Part shown: positions 26,290 to 40,059 of the stretch, piece by piece
Layout of the letters: each line of letters opens with the position of its first letter
Numbering within the stretch: the stretch's first letter is position 1
NCBI GenBank assembly: GCA_023846275.1
Contig: JAIUJO010000145.1
Location: 1,199,001 to 1,263,000, forward strand
Length of the DNA: 64,000 nucleotides
DNA from: Vanilla planifolia
Taxonomy: Eukaryota; Streptophyta; Magnoliopsida; Asparagales; Orchidaceae
Reading direction: 5' to 3'
Program-made: the position numbers and the translations under genes
Notes under the pieces: model-generated
Told to the model about the DNA's origin: nothing
Database searches by the model: none
Seen by the model: only the letters and a program-made list of their open reading frames with translations

Positions 26290-27110
26290 TCCTTTGTACA
26301 TTAATCTATAAACTTGATGTGCTTTAGAGATTAGTGAGGAATAACTTGATATTTGTTATTAAGCATTTGTCACCTCTTGAGAAGAGAATAAGGTATTCTA
26401 TAAAGCATAAATGGGACTTGGGTTGACAACCACTTCGAGAGGCCTTGTGCTTCACTTTACTTATCTATGTAGAATGTTTAAACCTCATCTCAGTGCTTTG
26501 GCAAAAATGTGGAAAAGAAATGGGGATAGCGGGTTACCATGCTTTAGCTAACGAGAGAGTTAGAAAGAACCATTTCTTTTTTTGTTAATAATAACTATCA
26601 ACTAGATTATATTATAGATATTCATGATTGTATTAACAAATTAACTATTAAAGTTAAACTCTTGTAGTACTCGTTTCCCTTATGATATATTATTGAATAC
26701 ATTTTTAAAGTCTAGCTGGATAATAGAGCTATTCACTTTGTTTTTCTCATGTAAATCATTAGTTTGCTACTATGACAGTGTCATTTCTTAGTAGGGAAGA
26801 TATTTTCAATGATTTCCCCTTAATGAAGCTGATTGCTCCATGGAGACGATGGTTCGAAGGAAAAAAACATAGGCTAACTAGTAACAACTTAAAGTTTTTT
26901 TTAGAAACTATACATCCAATTATCATAAAGTCTTTCAAAGATGTTTTGTAATTAATCTTTAGAAGAAAAATAAAAATAGCACTACTACATTCTTTATGTG
27001 ATGTGCTACCAATAAGAAATCATTGATAGCATCATAAATGTCATCCTAAAATATGGACCAACAATGCTTGTAGAATAAAACATGAAACCCATCCAATTTG
27101 TAAGCACACG
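26290..27110 (-). pseudogene. LINE reverse transcriptase remnant with lost catalytic aspartates
   Basis: On the minus strand: LDGFHVLFYKHCWSIF (27,097-27,050, the Pro-Asp-Gly-Phe start), IVSMEQSASLRGNH (about 26,855-26,815), SSIIQLDFKNVFNNIS (about 26,730-26,680, the first catalytic Asp region, Asp kept), LKHGNPLSPFLFHIFAKALR then stop and GLNILHR (26,548-26,465), and SHLCFIEYLILFSRGDK (26,417-26,367). The last motif is where L1-type RTs have Phe-Ala-Asp-Asp. Here it reads Phe-Ile-Glu-Tyr, so both metal-binding aspartates are gone. Motif order and spacing are those of LINE RT. Confidence 0.85.
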
Positions 27111-28389
27111 AATAATCCATCAAAAAAATAATTTGTTGTATTTTCTCCTTATTAACTAGTTGAATTAGAAACATATTAGTTTTTAGTTATTCCAACAATC
27201 ATAAAACAATGTAGCTCTCAATTTTCTTATAAAGGAATAGAGAGATGTTAAGAAATCCAGAACATTTTTTACAATTAAATCCTCCTCTATTATCCTTCAT
27301 TTGCGTATTATTGAATATTATGTGGAAGACATTTGTATTTTTATCACCATTCTTAAGCTACACAATACCAATCCTTTAGCACTTATATATCGAATAAAAT
27401 ATAATCTAGTACATCATGTAGAAGTTCAAATTCAAGATATATTAGTTCTATTTGAACTTAGAGCCCTATCAAGATTGGCCATTATACTTCTTATTAGTCT
27501 TCCTCATCATTTTCATTGGGGGAATCAATTATAGTAGACTCTCATTTATTTTATATTTCTATTTATTTTTATTAGTGCATCAATTTATTTTTATCTATAG
27601 ATAAGTCCAAGTTATTTAAAGAATAACTGAATACTTTTTAGAGATTTTCATCTTTATATTTAGTATAGGCCTTCCCTTCAATCATTTCACAAGTTTTTTA
27701 GTATAAAATTTGCCTAAAAATTGATTTAAAGATGTTTTAAAACCTAGTTTCAGGGTATTTTTGCTATCAACCACCTTTGATAGTAGTCATTACCACCACA
27801 ATCAGTGCTTACTCACCAACTCGTACTAATGTAGTTCGATCTGCATTGATCCCAATGCAGGCTCAAAGTGTTAATGCCTCTTTACTGATGCTACTCATTG
27901 AAATATGAATGCATAGTGAGACATGAATTGACCCATGTGGCAACATGCATTGCCCATTACCTCACAATTCACCATTACTACTACCTAAATTCATGTGCCA
28001 GTTCGAGAAAAAATTATCGAAATTAATTTTATAGTACATTAAGTCAAATTTTTTAGTTTTTTGAAGAATTTTAGGTATTTGTTTTGTAATTTTTGGTGGA
28101 GCTCGAAATTCTAAAATTTCCTTTAGAATTTCAAAAAAGTATCCCTTAGTATTCTCATATGTCTTCTCCATCCATAATCTATTATTCTTCTTCTTCAATG
28201 TTCAAAAATGTATGAACATATTAAGTTTTACTCCATTCTTTAAAGTGGGCTTTATCTCTCTTTAACTTGTAAGCTAGGGCCCTCCTTCCTAGCCTGGCAA
28301 TTAGAATACTTGAATGCTAAGCAACCACTAGAAAGGATTTTATACTTCAAATTCAAGTGCTTTGGAATCTAAGTTTTATAGATTTAATT

Positions 28390-29115
28390 AGTGTTAGAGA
28401 AATGATCAGTAATAGGGATTGGTATAATAAGAACTTGCTCATATATCGATTCACTATGTTAGGAAATCCTTGAGCAAATCATGATCAAATAGGGTTTTGC
28501 GAACAAGAGTGACCTTTATATTTTTTAACCTTAGTAAAGACATTTGAGTGTTCTGTCCATTCACAAAAGACAATTGGCCACCATCATCAATCTTAAATCC
28601 CTCCAATGATCTATTCCATTAACAAAGGAGTTGTTGGCATACACAACATTGTAACACATCATTTACATATCACCAAGTGACAAAAATATTCTAAATTTTC
28701 ATTTTTTAGCATTATAACTATTGTAACTAAAACACTTATACTTTGTTTGAAATGTTGCTTCACAACAATGAAAATTTAGTTTCCTTCAAAGAATGTCCAT
28801 TTGTCTATTGCTTGCAAAGCATTCCATCATCACAATTAACTTGATTTTTTGTAATATGATCAAGTTATTAAGAATCAAGCTACTATAGAAATAACTACAT
28901 CCTTTTTGTTAAAAAGCAGAACATTATTAATTAAAATCTACAATGCTTATATTTCAAGATTCCTAAAAGCTTCTTCTAGTTATTTTATGTAAATCATTTT
29001 TTCGACATATTATTTAGTGACGTTTCTTATTAACTTGTTACTATTAACCACTATGAAGCTATTTGAGTCTATCCAAGAGAGATTAAGGGCCTTTGCTTTT
29101 TTCCACAGATCTTTG
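28390..29115 (-). pseudogene. LINE APE-type endonuclease remnant
   Basis: The endonuclease nicks genomic DNA to prime reverse transcription. On the minus strand NKDLWKKAKALNLSWIDSNS followed by FIVVNSN (about 29,110-29,025) resembles the stretch after the catalytic Glu-Thr-Lys of LINE endonucleases. GGQLSFVNGQNTQMSLLRL (about 28,590-28,535) matches the Gly-Gly-x-Phe-Thr-Trp-x-Asn-Gly ... Ser-Arg-x-Asp-Arg block, with the Trp and Asp changed. IPIPITDHFSN (about 28,425-28,390) matches the terminal Ser-Asp-His motif, with Asp and His kept. The middle of the domain, including the Gly-Asp-Phe-Asn motif, is missing or unreadable, so there is probably an internal deletion. Confidence 0.65.
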
Positions 29116-31060
29116 TTCGAGCATTTTTGAGATTGAATGTCTACTTGATGTTTAAGCTGCATGTCCTTCCTAAGTTTCAAATTTATACTCTACTCTTACT
29201 TTATAATTGCTTTTTGAAATTGATCATTTGGTCATTGAATAGATTAATCATATTATAATTATTATTTTTTGTTGTGTTGATGTTGGGTGATGTAGTGGGG
29301 CATTGATATTATTTTCAACATTGATGGTTACATAAGTTTAAAGTTTCACATTGCTTATTACTTCACTAATTGGAATAAATAAGACATAAACAATCCATAT
29401 AAGACTTTTCTTGAAAAATGGGTAAGCTAAAATCTCACAACAATTAAATAGAAAAAATGTAGGCTACAAAGTCCTTATAATGAACTAAAATTTGCAAGAT
29501 GAGGAAAGAAAAATGGCAATTAAAATATCAGCAAAATAATTCCTATGCATGATGAGTGCTCTAGAAGACACAAGTACTTTAATTTCATCAAATAGAAAAA
29601 AGAAAATGAGAGCTTTGTTGTTTTTAAGAAGGAATATCGAGTGGTGAAGGACACAATGTATAGAGGCAACAATAAGTAGTAGCTATTAATGGCTTCGATG
29701 TCATTACTTAAAATGTTTCCTTAGAATTTTGTAAAAATTGAATCAATTTATTTTTATCAATAATTACCCAATTTATTAATGTTAATAAATGGCTCAGAGT
29801 ATTTAACAAGCTATTCGTTTGATGTTTTTATAAAATAGATGATTTTTAATTAGAAACATAATATTATTTAAATAAAGTTTATAAAAATAGTAAATATTAA
29901 TCAAAATAGTCATTGCATAGGAGTGTCATGTTTAAAATAATCTTGGAAAGTTTAATTGAGAGATTAGACAATTAATAGAGTTATCACTTAAAAAAGGCAA
30001 TTGGTTTAACAATCGTTTGATTGTAAAATTACATTGTCAAAATGCTCACATCACTATAGTAATTTAGCAGTCAGGAGTGAGGAAAAAGTTTAAAATTTTA
30101 GTCCTAAATGGTGCATTTACCCTTATTGTTTTCTCCTTATAAGACACTCTGTTTACTTCAAAAATAGTTTAATTTCACAATTAGTGTTATCAAGTTTGTT
30201 CATGATTTAGTGACTACACCTCCAATAACGTGATCAATTGATTTATGAATGAACTGAGTAGTGCCTTCAACTCATGATACTTCCATCTATGTTCAAGACT
30301 GATGCTTCAATCTGATTATTATAGTGAATGGGTCTGACTGAAATTAATGCTCCATGCCTTAGTAGAATTAGTTTTTTATTTTTTAAATTTAATTAATTAT
30401 TATAGAAACTAAAATGAAGAGTTATGAAAAGTGATTCTTAACATGACCACAATATTATTATCAAAGCTACTAAAAAAATTATTTTTTGTTTAGCAATTTA
30501 AATTTAAATTTAAGTTTTATAGCTCGAATAGATTATTTAGATTAACCTAACATTCTTAAAAAAATGAAAGTTTGTAAAATTTTAATCAAATTATTTGTTT
30601 TAGTGGCCCCTCACTACAAATAAGATGATTTTCATGAGATTTGATATTTACTACTCTTCTTCTTGAATATCTTCCACGAAAAAACACATTCACTATTTAA
30701 GTTTAAAACTTTACTCAACAGAATTCATTAAAAATATTTTTGATGTTGCTATTAAATAAGGCATCATGGTTCGGAGCCAACATCATAAAATACCGCTTAT
30801 AGAACTTCTTAACATCTTTTTGAATGTTTTCTTCATCACTTATCTAGTCAAAATATAAACAATATTTATGATTATGTTTAAACCTCACATAATTAGGCTA
30901 TTATCATCAAAATATCTTTGACATCCATGATACCATCGAGATAACAACATTCACCATTTTATAATATAGCAAAAATAAACTTTAAAGGTAAAATAAACTA
31001 CCATTAGTTATATTCAAACAATCATATAACTACTTTTTCATAATAAAAAAGATTCAATTA

Positions 31061-31115
31061 TGCTCACACACCCACAAACATACCTGCACGCACAAACACA
31101 CACACAAACAAACAT
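31061..31115 (+). repeat. short degenerate CA-rich tract
   Basis: About 55 bp of CACA, CAAA and GCACGCAC words in otherwise AT-rich DNA. It has the same alphabet and the same strand polarity as the large array at 41,668-64,000, including a GCACGCAC with an intact CpG. Confidence 0.7.
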
Positions 31116-33796
31116 AGATATAAATATATATCATTTTCCTTAGCTATACTATAAAATTATCTTACACTACCAATTCCTAATTTTTTTAAAAGGATCCATG
31201 AGTGGAACCAAATTATAAGGAGTCATATTATCAAATTGTACTTGTAGGTTCCAAGAAAACATTACCATGCTAGGAATCCAATAATGTTTCTCATCCACAA
31301 GGCCAAAACATGAATAAAATATCTGCAAAATCAATAAAACCACTCAATTCTAATATAATCTAAGGAAATATCAAGAATAACTACAAAAGTATGATAGAAA
31401 AAAATAACTAGTAAAGATCAAATATGATACAATAATCAAATGCAATATTATACCTAATAAAATGAAATTGACGAGGAGTAAGCATCAAATATATTATTAC
31501 TAATGATAAAATAAATAATATAAATTATTCAGCTAATTCACTAACTTTGACAAACTCTACCTCGACTCTTACTCGAATTTTAACAACTTGATCTTGCACT
31601 AAAGAGGAGAGCTAGGTGGCTAAATAGATAATCCTTGATCCATATTATAAAACTATTATTCACTAGTATGAATTATGAATGTAACAATAGGAAAAATCTC
31701 GAGAATGAATGACATTAGTTTGTAACTGACAAAAAGATATCATCTTCAACTAACTAATTCAATATGCATTTCCTTACACTATGACCAACAAGATACTTAG
31801 CATCTACTACATAATATAATACAATTTCTTATACATTAAAATCATGACAATCCCTATCACTTCTTTCAAATAATGTAATCTAGCATTCGACATGGTAATG
31901 GTAATGAAATGGGCATCAATATAAGATTTTAGGAGTCTTCAAGAACCACAAGTAGTCCCCAAAATAACAAAACACACCATGAGATTTCTTATGGAACGAA
32001 AAGTGTAATTATTTCCTTCTAAGATTATTCATATAATGGCTTCCTACAAATACTTAAGGTTCATATCATGAAATATGACACTACAATTATAGGCTTAACC
32101 ATTCACATTTAATTGACACCAACCAAGGGAGTAGGGTGTCTAAGATGTCTATCTCCATAGCGAGTGTCAATAATTTAGAGTCAATTATATCTAAATGACG
32201 TATGGTTCCCTTTAAATACTAATTCAACTATCTTGAAGTTCTTAGCACATTTCTTATATTTAATCTTGCCCACAACTTTTTTTGGATTTTCTTATCTAAG
32301 CTAACCATAGAGTTCATAATGGCTTAGCTTTTATTCTTAGATTATATATTTAACTTATAGCTAGTATAACTAAGTCTCAATTCACACAAGTATCACTGTG
32401 ACCCTTATAATCCCAAGGAAATCTGTAGTCACTATAACAATAAGAAGGCCTCTCTTATGCCTTATCATATTCCTTAGATCACCATTGAGAGTGTCACCAT
32501 GTGACTTGACAGCCTAAATAGAATTACTTGTGGTCTTGCATGAAAAACCCATTCACTCCAAGGTCTAGCTAACACCTTTCCCTATTATTTACTTGGCAAA
32601 ACTTACTACAACCTTTTGTCTTATTCGAAGCTCTTCCATGTTCTTGCAAGGCCTTCGTTGAGAGCCTACCTAGCTAAATCTTAATTTGCATTGTGCATAA
32701 AGGTTCACTAATGGTATATCGTGAGCTTGTCAGAACCACCTTTTGGTATAGCTTCCTTTTCTATTGATTTCTCTATATCTTTGAATGTGATTCCAAGGCT
32801 ACACTTAACTTGCATTTTCATATCCAAGCACCTTAAACCTGCAATTTTATTATGCTAAAGTTATGAATTGTTAAATAGAACTTTTACCACAATGTTTAAC
32901 CTTAACCTTAGCAGTTTCAACTATAACAAAACTCTTTAGTTGCTAATCATACCCTTACTTAACCTAGCTTTCTTATAAGGCTTTAAATTGAGCCCTCTAA
33001 GTCTTTCTAACTAGTATCCCAGAACCAGCCACACCTTAGAATCTATTAAGGTTCTCTTGACAGTTGAACCAATGCCTCTAATAACTTAGCTAAGGCCATG
33101 TTTTCGTGCTTTACAAATAATCCTTAAACAAAGAAATGGTTGGCTACAAATTTATCTAGAGGTTTCTTATTTTTGTCCAAGTGCCTTTAAAATTTTTATT
33201 ACTTAGTCTATGGTATAACGCATATCATAGTAAATTTTAGATATTTTTTGTCTATGATTTTAGTAATAAAGTAACAATTTATACCATGTCAGGTTATTAA
33301 CTAACCTTGTGACTAGCTTCAAACACAATCGTAGTGTATCACATCAAAAAAACATTTCAAGCAACTAGTTTATATGAAAAATATACAATAAAGTCTACAT
33401 TTTACACATTTCTTTATTCATCATGGCACAAAACTGCTTGTCTATTCATGCAATAATCAAGAAGTAAATATTACATTCAATCTATATTATCAAACATTAA
33501 TTCTACTAAGAAAGAAGAAGAATTACACTAAGGATCCTATCTTTTAGCAACATATAATAAGAAAACAAAGCCATTATGTCTAGGTTATGAGGGTTATATT
33601 CAACAAAATCTTTTTCTTCATGATTTTTCATTTTTTAACAATTATCATGATAATACGCAAATGTATAAATGCTTAAACAACCGACATAGATAACCAACAA
33701 GGCATAAAATTTAGCATGATTTTCACTTATTTCACATGGTGATGGCTACGTTAAGAAGTGCTTTATATCAACAAATCACTACTCTAACATAGTATT

Positions 33797-33798
<2 letters not shown>

Positions 33799-33831
<33 letters not shown>

Positions 33832-33850
33832 TATATATATGTATGTATAT
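33799..33850. repeat. (TA)n microsatellite
   Basis: A run of alternating TA of about 40 bp, interrupted by GA and followed by GTATGTATAT. Confidence 0.9.
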
Positions 33851-34405
33851 TTAACCAAAGCCAAACATGTAATATGTTATCATGTAATTCCCTTTACATT
33901 CACTGTCAAAAATGTAATATGCATTTTTATAGCAAAAGTAGAAACAATACATAAGAAAGGAATTCCCATTTATCATATTCCTTGTTGAACACATTTTATG
34001 AAAAACAATGACAAATTATTCTCACAATCAATTTCCATGGTTCCATAGGCATTTTTACGAAGGAATTCCCTTTTATCTTGGATTAGATATTAGCTAAATT
34101 TATTACACAAAATCAAGTGTTATCTTTCCTCAAAAAGTTGTGTAGATGACTTCCCTTTTGTAACCATAGACATTTTAACCCTCCTTATTCCTCATATTTT
34201 ATCTTATTTTTTTACTTGGTATACTCTAAATTTGTCCCTCCAAGTTCCCCTTTTATATTTTAGTTTTTGTAAATTAGAAGCACATTTTAATAGCTTATAT
34301 AGACCTAACCACACCACCTTTAACAAAGAATTTATTTTATGATAAACCAGTTTTGGGTTGGAGTAGCCACAATTCACTATTTTAAATTAACCCTCTTCTA
34401 ATTTG

Positions 34406-34503
34406 ACCTCTTTTGCTGTTCTATATGAAGCTCCTTAAATTTAAGAATCTAAGTACCTCTTTTGGTGTTCTATATGAAGCTTCTTAAATTTAAGAATCTA
34501 TGT
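34406..34503. repeat. 49-bp tandem duplication
   Basis: Two adjacent 49-bp copies (34,406-34,454 and 34,455-34,503), both beginning ACCTCTTTTG and containing GTTCTATATGAAGCT and TTAAATTTAAGAATCTA. They differ at only about three positions, so the duplication is much younger than the surrounding decayed DNA. Confidence 0.9.
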
Positions 34504-35545
34504 GAGAGATGGTAATAGATTCTTCTTTCACTTATATTCATCTTTGCTTATGATATCCATAGATGCAATATATCCAAAAGTTTTTGTAATCCTTCTATCT
34601 TTAACCACCAACTCCTAAAATTTAAGAATCCTATCCATATCTTCTCAAGAATTCATTGTACAATAGAAATAAGGATGAGAGAAAAAATTAATAATTTAAA
34701 TAGATATGCAAGCTCATTCTTTAAGCAATATGCTTAATAAAGATTCGTGTATTACAACTCTAGTCTTGCAATTTTACAATGCTTCAAATTTTCGAATTTA
34801 GGTTTTCAAAATATTTGATATTCTCAATTAATCGGAATTTTATATGTTAAAAACAATATCTCGATTACTAAATAATTTTTTCATAATAAGCACAATAGAA
34901 TTACCCAAAACTAAACTATATAACTATTTTGTTTAAAATAAAAATGTTAAAATTTTATGACATTACAGATAAATAAGTAGTGTAAGCATCAAATAAGAAG
35001 GTGTTAAACTCATCCTTAATAAAACTTTTAAAAGATTGGAAAAATGATTATGATCATCACTACTACATTTTTAGGTTTTTGGATGCTAACATGACTAATT
35101 TTCATAAATAATTTGGAGCTTTATTACTTAATAAGGATTTGTGGTAACGAAATTTAATTTGATCTTTGGTTTGCATATCATAGATAACTAACAACCTTTG
35201 CATACCATGTCAAACTCTTTTAAGTTATTTTCTTCTTTTATTTGTAAAGATATATATTAATTATAAACTATTCTTAGTTAACATAGCCTAAAATTGTTTA
35301 TAATTTTTAAATAACTTATATAATTCAATATTTATTATGATCATGAACTTTTATTTTTTATAACTTATGGATTTAATTTATTTCATAATATTTGTTACGT
35401 TCCTTTTCTATTCAACAATATTATTTATTTGAAGTATTTTATATAATAAACCTTCTTGCAAAATTTAATTGAGCAATATTTTGTACATTTCTAAAAATTT
35501 AACTTTTTCACAATTAAACTTTTTTTAATTTTTTATATATTTTTA

Positions 35546-35549
<4 letters not shown>

Positions 35550-35592
<43 letters not shown>
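35550..35592. repeat. (TA)n microsatellite
   Basis: An uninterrupted TA run of about 43 bp inside T-rich DNA. Confidence 0.9.
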
Positions 35593-35594
<2 letters not shown>

Positions 35595-38500
35595 GGACAT
35601 TTTTAGTTATCTATACTCTCTATTTCTTATTCATACACTATGTAACTTTTTTCCTTAAATTTCTTTCACAATTTTTGTTAATTTGAATGTTTCTTTTTTT
35701 TCTTTTAATCTTCACTCTTACATTTATTGTATTGAAGTATTTTAAAAGCCCACAATACTAGGAAAGGAGTTTTTGAAAGTTATGTTGTTAGTTATAAACA
35801 TTGAAACATTTTAATTATCTTAAATATTTTTGGTAGTTTACATTTCACATTTATTATATTTTAATAATGAAAACAACTTTTGTTTTAAATTATGAAATAA
35901 ACTTTAAGTATTTAAATGTTTAATTTCTTTTATATAAATAAATAATTCAAACTAAGTGAGATATAAATAACAAATATATACCTTAAATACAAAAATATGA
36001 AAGGAAAAGAAGCTTTTTTCAAGATATTAAACTTTGATGGAACACTATGTTATTAAAAGTTTTTTTTACAAAATCAACATGTGAAATGTTTAAGCGTAAC
36101 CTACAACAAATTTATAATATAAGAAGAATGTGTCATACTGGAAAAAATTGTTCTTAAAAGTATAACAATAACAAATATCCATTTTTGAAAAAGAAAAACA
36201 AAAAGGAAAGAATATAAAAACATATTTCTTTGTTAAATTACTTGTACATTAAAGCTTATTTTAAAACATAATTAAACATAAATGTATTATTAATTCTAAA
36301 TATTTCAAAACGTTTAAATTAATGTTCACAAAATTCGAAAAATGCTTTATCAAATATTAAATTAACAAAAATAACATGTATGTACTAAAAGTTTATAATA
36401 TAACAACCATTGAAATAGAAAAAATTAATGTTTCCTTAATATTTATCTAATTTGTCATTATAGGATCACTTCTAGAGCTCTAATTTAAAAATTATTGTAA
36501 TATAGTAAAAATATATTAAAAGTGTAAAAAATTTGGAAAATTAAAAAAATTAAAACCTGAATGATTACATGTAATTATATAGCTTCCTTTGTGATTTGAG
36601 AATAAAAATTAAATTTATCGAAGTAAACAAAATAAACTGATGTTGAGATATTATTAGAATAACTAAACTTCTTTTAATTTTTTTAATGAATGTAAAATAG
36701 CAAATATATCAAATTAATAAGAACCTAAAAAAATATCTTTTTAAAGTTTTAATAAATTAAATAATGATATATGTAATTAAAAGTTACTATCTTTATTGCT
36801 AAATAATTATTCAAACTTTTGCAAAAAAAACATTCTTTGTGATAAAACTTTTAAATTTTCCAACTGATTTACATTATATATCAAGAATTTGTTTTTGCAA
36901 CAAGTCTTTTCCAATTTATAGGATATAAATGTTAAACATCACAACAATGAATGAAAAGAATGCTTTGCAATGTAAGTAAAAATATGTAGAGCTAAAATGT
37001 TATATTTCAAATTAATCATTTCTAATTTTTTTTCAATTAGACAAATGACCTTAATAATTGCTTGAAAGTATACTGCTAATTTAAGCAAAAAACAAAAAAA
37101 AAGATTTTAAATTGCTAAAATAATTATGATAAAGATATTTTAAAAGGTTCATACCTAGGTATAATCATTTCTAAAGAAATTAAAATAGAATTAAAAATAT
37201 ATATATTTAATGCTAACATGGTAATAAAAAAAGGTAAAACTCTTGCAACTATTTACAAATATTGAAATAGTAATTTGTTTTATACAAGAATAGTAGATGT
37301 TAAAACATGTACAATGAAAGAATTTTTTAGTGAAGGATAGTTCTATTAAATATCAACTAAACCATAAAAAGGTTTATATTTTAAAAATTAATTTTAACAT
37401 TCAATTAACAAAAAAATGCAGTATTATTGTTAGAAAAAGTGTAACAACATAATAAAAATTAATTTAAAACATATAGCTAAATAACAAAACGAAACAATAC
37501 AAGACATTAACCATGTATGAAAGTATGAAATGCAAATTTGATTATTTAACAAAGGTAAATATTAAATACAATATACAATGAAAGAGCTTATCCATTAATG
37601 ATAGTATCACAAATTAGTTACTATAAAATTAAAGAGTTTTAGATTTAAAAAAAAATAAAATACATAATTAACTCAAAATAAAAATTTTACCAACACAAAA
37701 AATGTAAATATTTTAAAAAAGATAATAATTATAATGAAATAAATGAGTTATTGACACAACATAATATAAACTTTTTTCATGATATTACAAATTAAACATG
37801 CTAAATTTTCGAAATAAAAAATGTTCAAAATTACGAAAATGAATAAAACAATCATGATAATACAGTACTTAAGAAGTTGAAAGCTATGTACAACTTTTTT
37901 ATAAAAAAATATTTTCATTGTATAAAGCATATTAAATTTGAAAGGAAAATGTGCAATCTTTTAAATTTTTTTTTAAACAATAAAATTTCGTAAGATAACT
38001 ACACAAAATTTAAAATAAATGGTGTATGTTTGAAACAAAAGAAGACCATTACTTCCCTTATAAATTGATTTATTTGGACATAGATGGTGCATATGAGTCT
38101 TGTCAAAACTAATTACTATACAAAGAGATTTATGACAACTATTAGTACATTATTCACAAGAGTGAAAAACATGTTTAAAAATATAGATTGAACTAGAAGA
38201 TGATTTAGATAGCCAAAGTGTGCATAAAAATTAGGTAATACATAAGCATACAATAATGGATCGTAATAGGTGATATAATAAAATAAAAGAACTGAGATGT
38301 CTATTTATAGATAAAATTTTAATTATTTTGAAGTTTTATTATTTCTTATATTAGTTATGTTGAATGCATGGTTCTTACACAATATTTTGGTGATAAAAAA
38401 ATCATTATACTATTTATTTATTTTCTATTAAATGTTTTAAATATTGTAGATAATAATCTTGTTGATAAAAATTTTGTAGATCAATCTATTATAGAGCTTA

Positions 38501-40059
38501 ATCATTTGATTCTTGGGTTGATAAAAAAAGTTAAACAATCTAGAGCTCCTAATATAGTAATTTCCCATCTAGAGCATGTCTTTTATATAGTACTTTTGGT
38601 TAGAATTATTAAACCAATCACTTGATAGTCATATAGCTCATAAGTTTATTGTCATCCTACTTATGATAAAGGGCATTGCTTTAGCATGAAATGTCAACCT
38701 CTATTTGTAAGAGTAGATATTGAAACATATGGATAAATAGCATTGAATAGTCAAAATGTAAATAGTTTAATCAACCATAGGTTTAATGTTAAACCAACGA
38801 GAATTGAAATCATGTTCACACAAGGTATTGAATTAAATATGCTTATAGATAAAATAATTACATGTCCATTTAACATAATAATTATGTTATTGAACACCAT
38901 TATTATGCTTTATTTCATGATATCACCTAAGTATCTAAAATAAAGTTTATTAAGTAAAATTTATAATTTTTGCTAGCAGATGTTTATGTTAATCAAAGAA
39001 TCTACATAAGAGAAAATGTTAGACCTTATAAAGATTCTATTAATTAGAGTGACTAAATATAAAGAGTCATTTTAATTTAATTTAAAAATATTCCTTTTTA
39101 TCTTCTTTAAAAATATTAAGCATTATTTTGATTATTTTTAATAAGGTGTAAAACTAAACTTCATCATCATTATAATTTTTATTTAAATAATTATCTTAAG
39201 AAATAGAGGACTACAAATGTTGCTTTTTAAAAAAATCTTCTTACCACGATCACATCTTTGATAATCTCTCCAAATATGCAAAATGCAAATTAAGAAAAAA
39301 ATGCCTTGTCATAACTAAGTCAAGACACAGCTTTCCTAAGTATAGAGTTAACGCATGACACTTGAACCCATTTGTTACACAATCTTGTCACATAATCACT
39401 CTTAAACCTATTATTAGGCTATTAATAATAAAGAGTCATGATCCTCGAAGCGAACCAAGGGTCTGACAAACTCATATATTTGACTAATTGTATATGCAGA
39501 AGTAAAGCATGTTTTCAACTTTCTTATGTGCAAAGAAACAATGTGTGTCAAAAATTCCCAATACACTTTCAATACATCACATTAAAAATATGAAAGAAGA
39601 TGTGCACTACTTGATTTTGTGGTAACATTAAATAATATAAAATTCATTTGCCTCTCTATAGATTGTTGATCCAAATCCATAGTTTGAGCAGACAATTTGA
39701 GTGATAAAACTTCGAAATATTCATTCATCTTTCAAAAATGTATACATTTAAATCCAATTGTTTAGTCATGCAATTTTCTATATTGAATGATAAAAATTTG
39801 ATCCCATTTCAAAACTACCTAGATTTAAATCTACCTAACCAAAGCTTTTTTATATTATAACAGTCTATATTAAAATAAATCATACATCAATCATTTACCT
39901 TGATTCAATCAAACAATGTTTTTATTTAATTATTTACATTAAAATCTATCACATGGCTATCATTTACTTTTTACTAGCAAAACATCTCTTTACCTTAATC
40001 TATCCCACATTTGAATAGTCCTAAACACATTCGATAGATTCTTGTAGTTATTTTATAAA

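Larger units (their letters stand above)
25440..29120 (-). mobile_element. L1-type LINE ORF2, decayed
   Basis: A non-LTR retrotransposon body on the minus strand in the order endonuclease, reverse transcriptase, Cys-rich C-terminus, spread over about 3.7 kb, close to the usual ORF2 length of about 1,200-1,300 codons. Every segment is broken by stops and frameshifts. ORF1, the 5' leader and the poly(A) end could not be delimited. The region between endonuclease and RT (27,962-28,198) keeps a 78-codon open frame on the coding strand and probably represents the ORF2 linker. Confidence 0.78.
29121..40059. other. AT-rich intergenic DNA, nothing recognised
   Basis: About 11 kb without an assignable gene. 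From 29,121 to about 34,900 composition is moderately AT-rich with occasional GC-richer lines (32,400-33,100) that could be a decayed LTR, though no partner was found. From about 34,900 to 38,300 it becomes extremely AT-rich, like 1,566-5,400. Frames at 37,748-37,930 (minus), 38,368-38,625 and 38,743-38,943 (plus) are short, hydrophobic and AT-driven, with no recognisable family, so they are probably chance. Confidence 0.5.

Noticed and set aside
27301-27534. 77-codon plus-strand frame
   Set aside because: It lies antisense within the LINE ORF2 region, between endonuclease and RT, and has no independent support.
34406-34503. Copia integrase coding trace on the minus strand
   Set aside because: LKFKKLHIEHQKR-like translation was suggestive, but no neighbouring integrase motif could be found.
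38368-38625. 85-codon hydrophobic plus-strand frame
   Set aside because: No family match; Ile/Leu/Asn/Lys-rich composition is what AT-rich DNA gives by chance.
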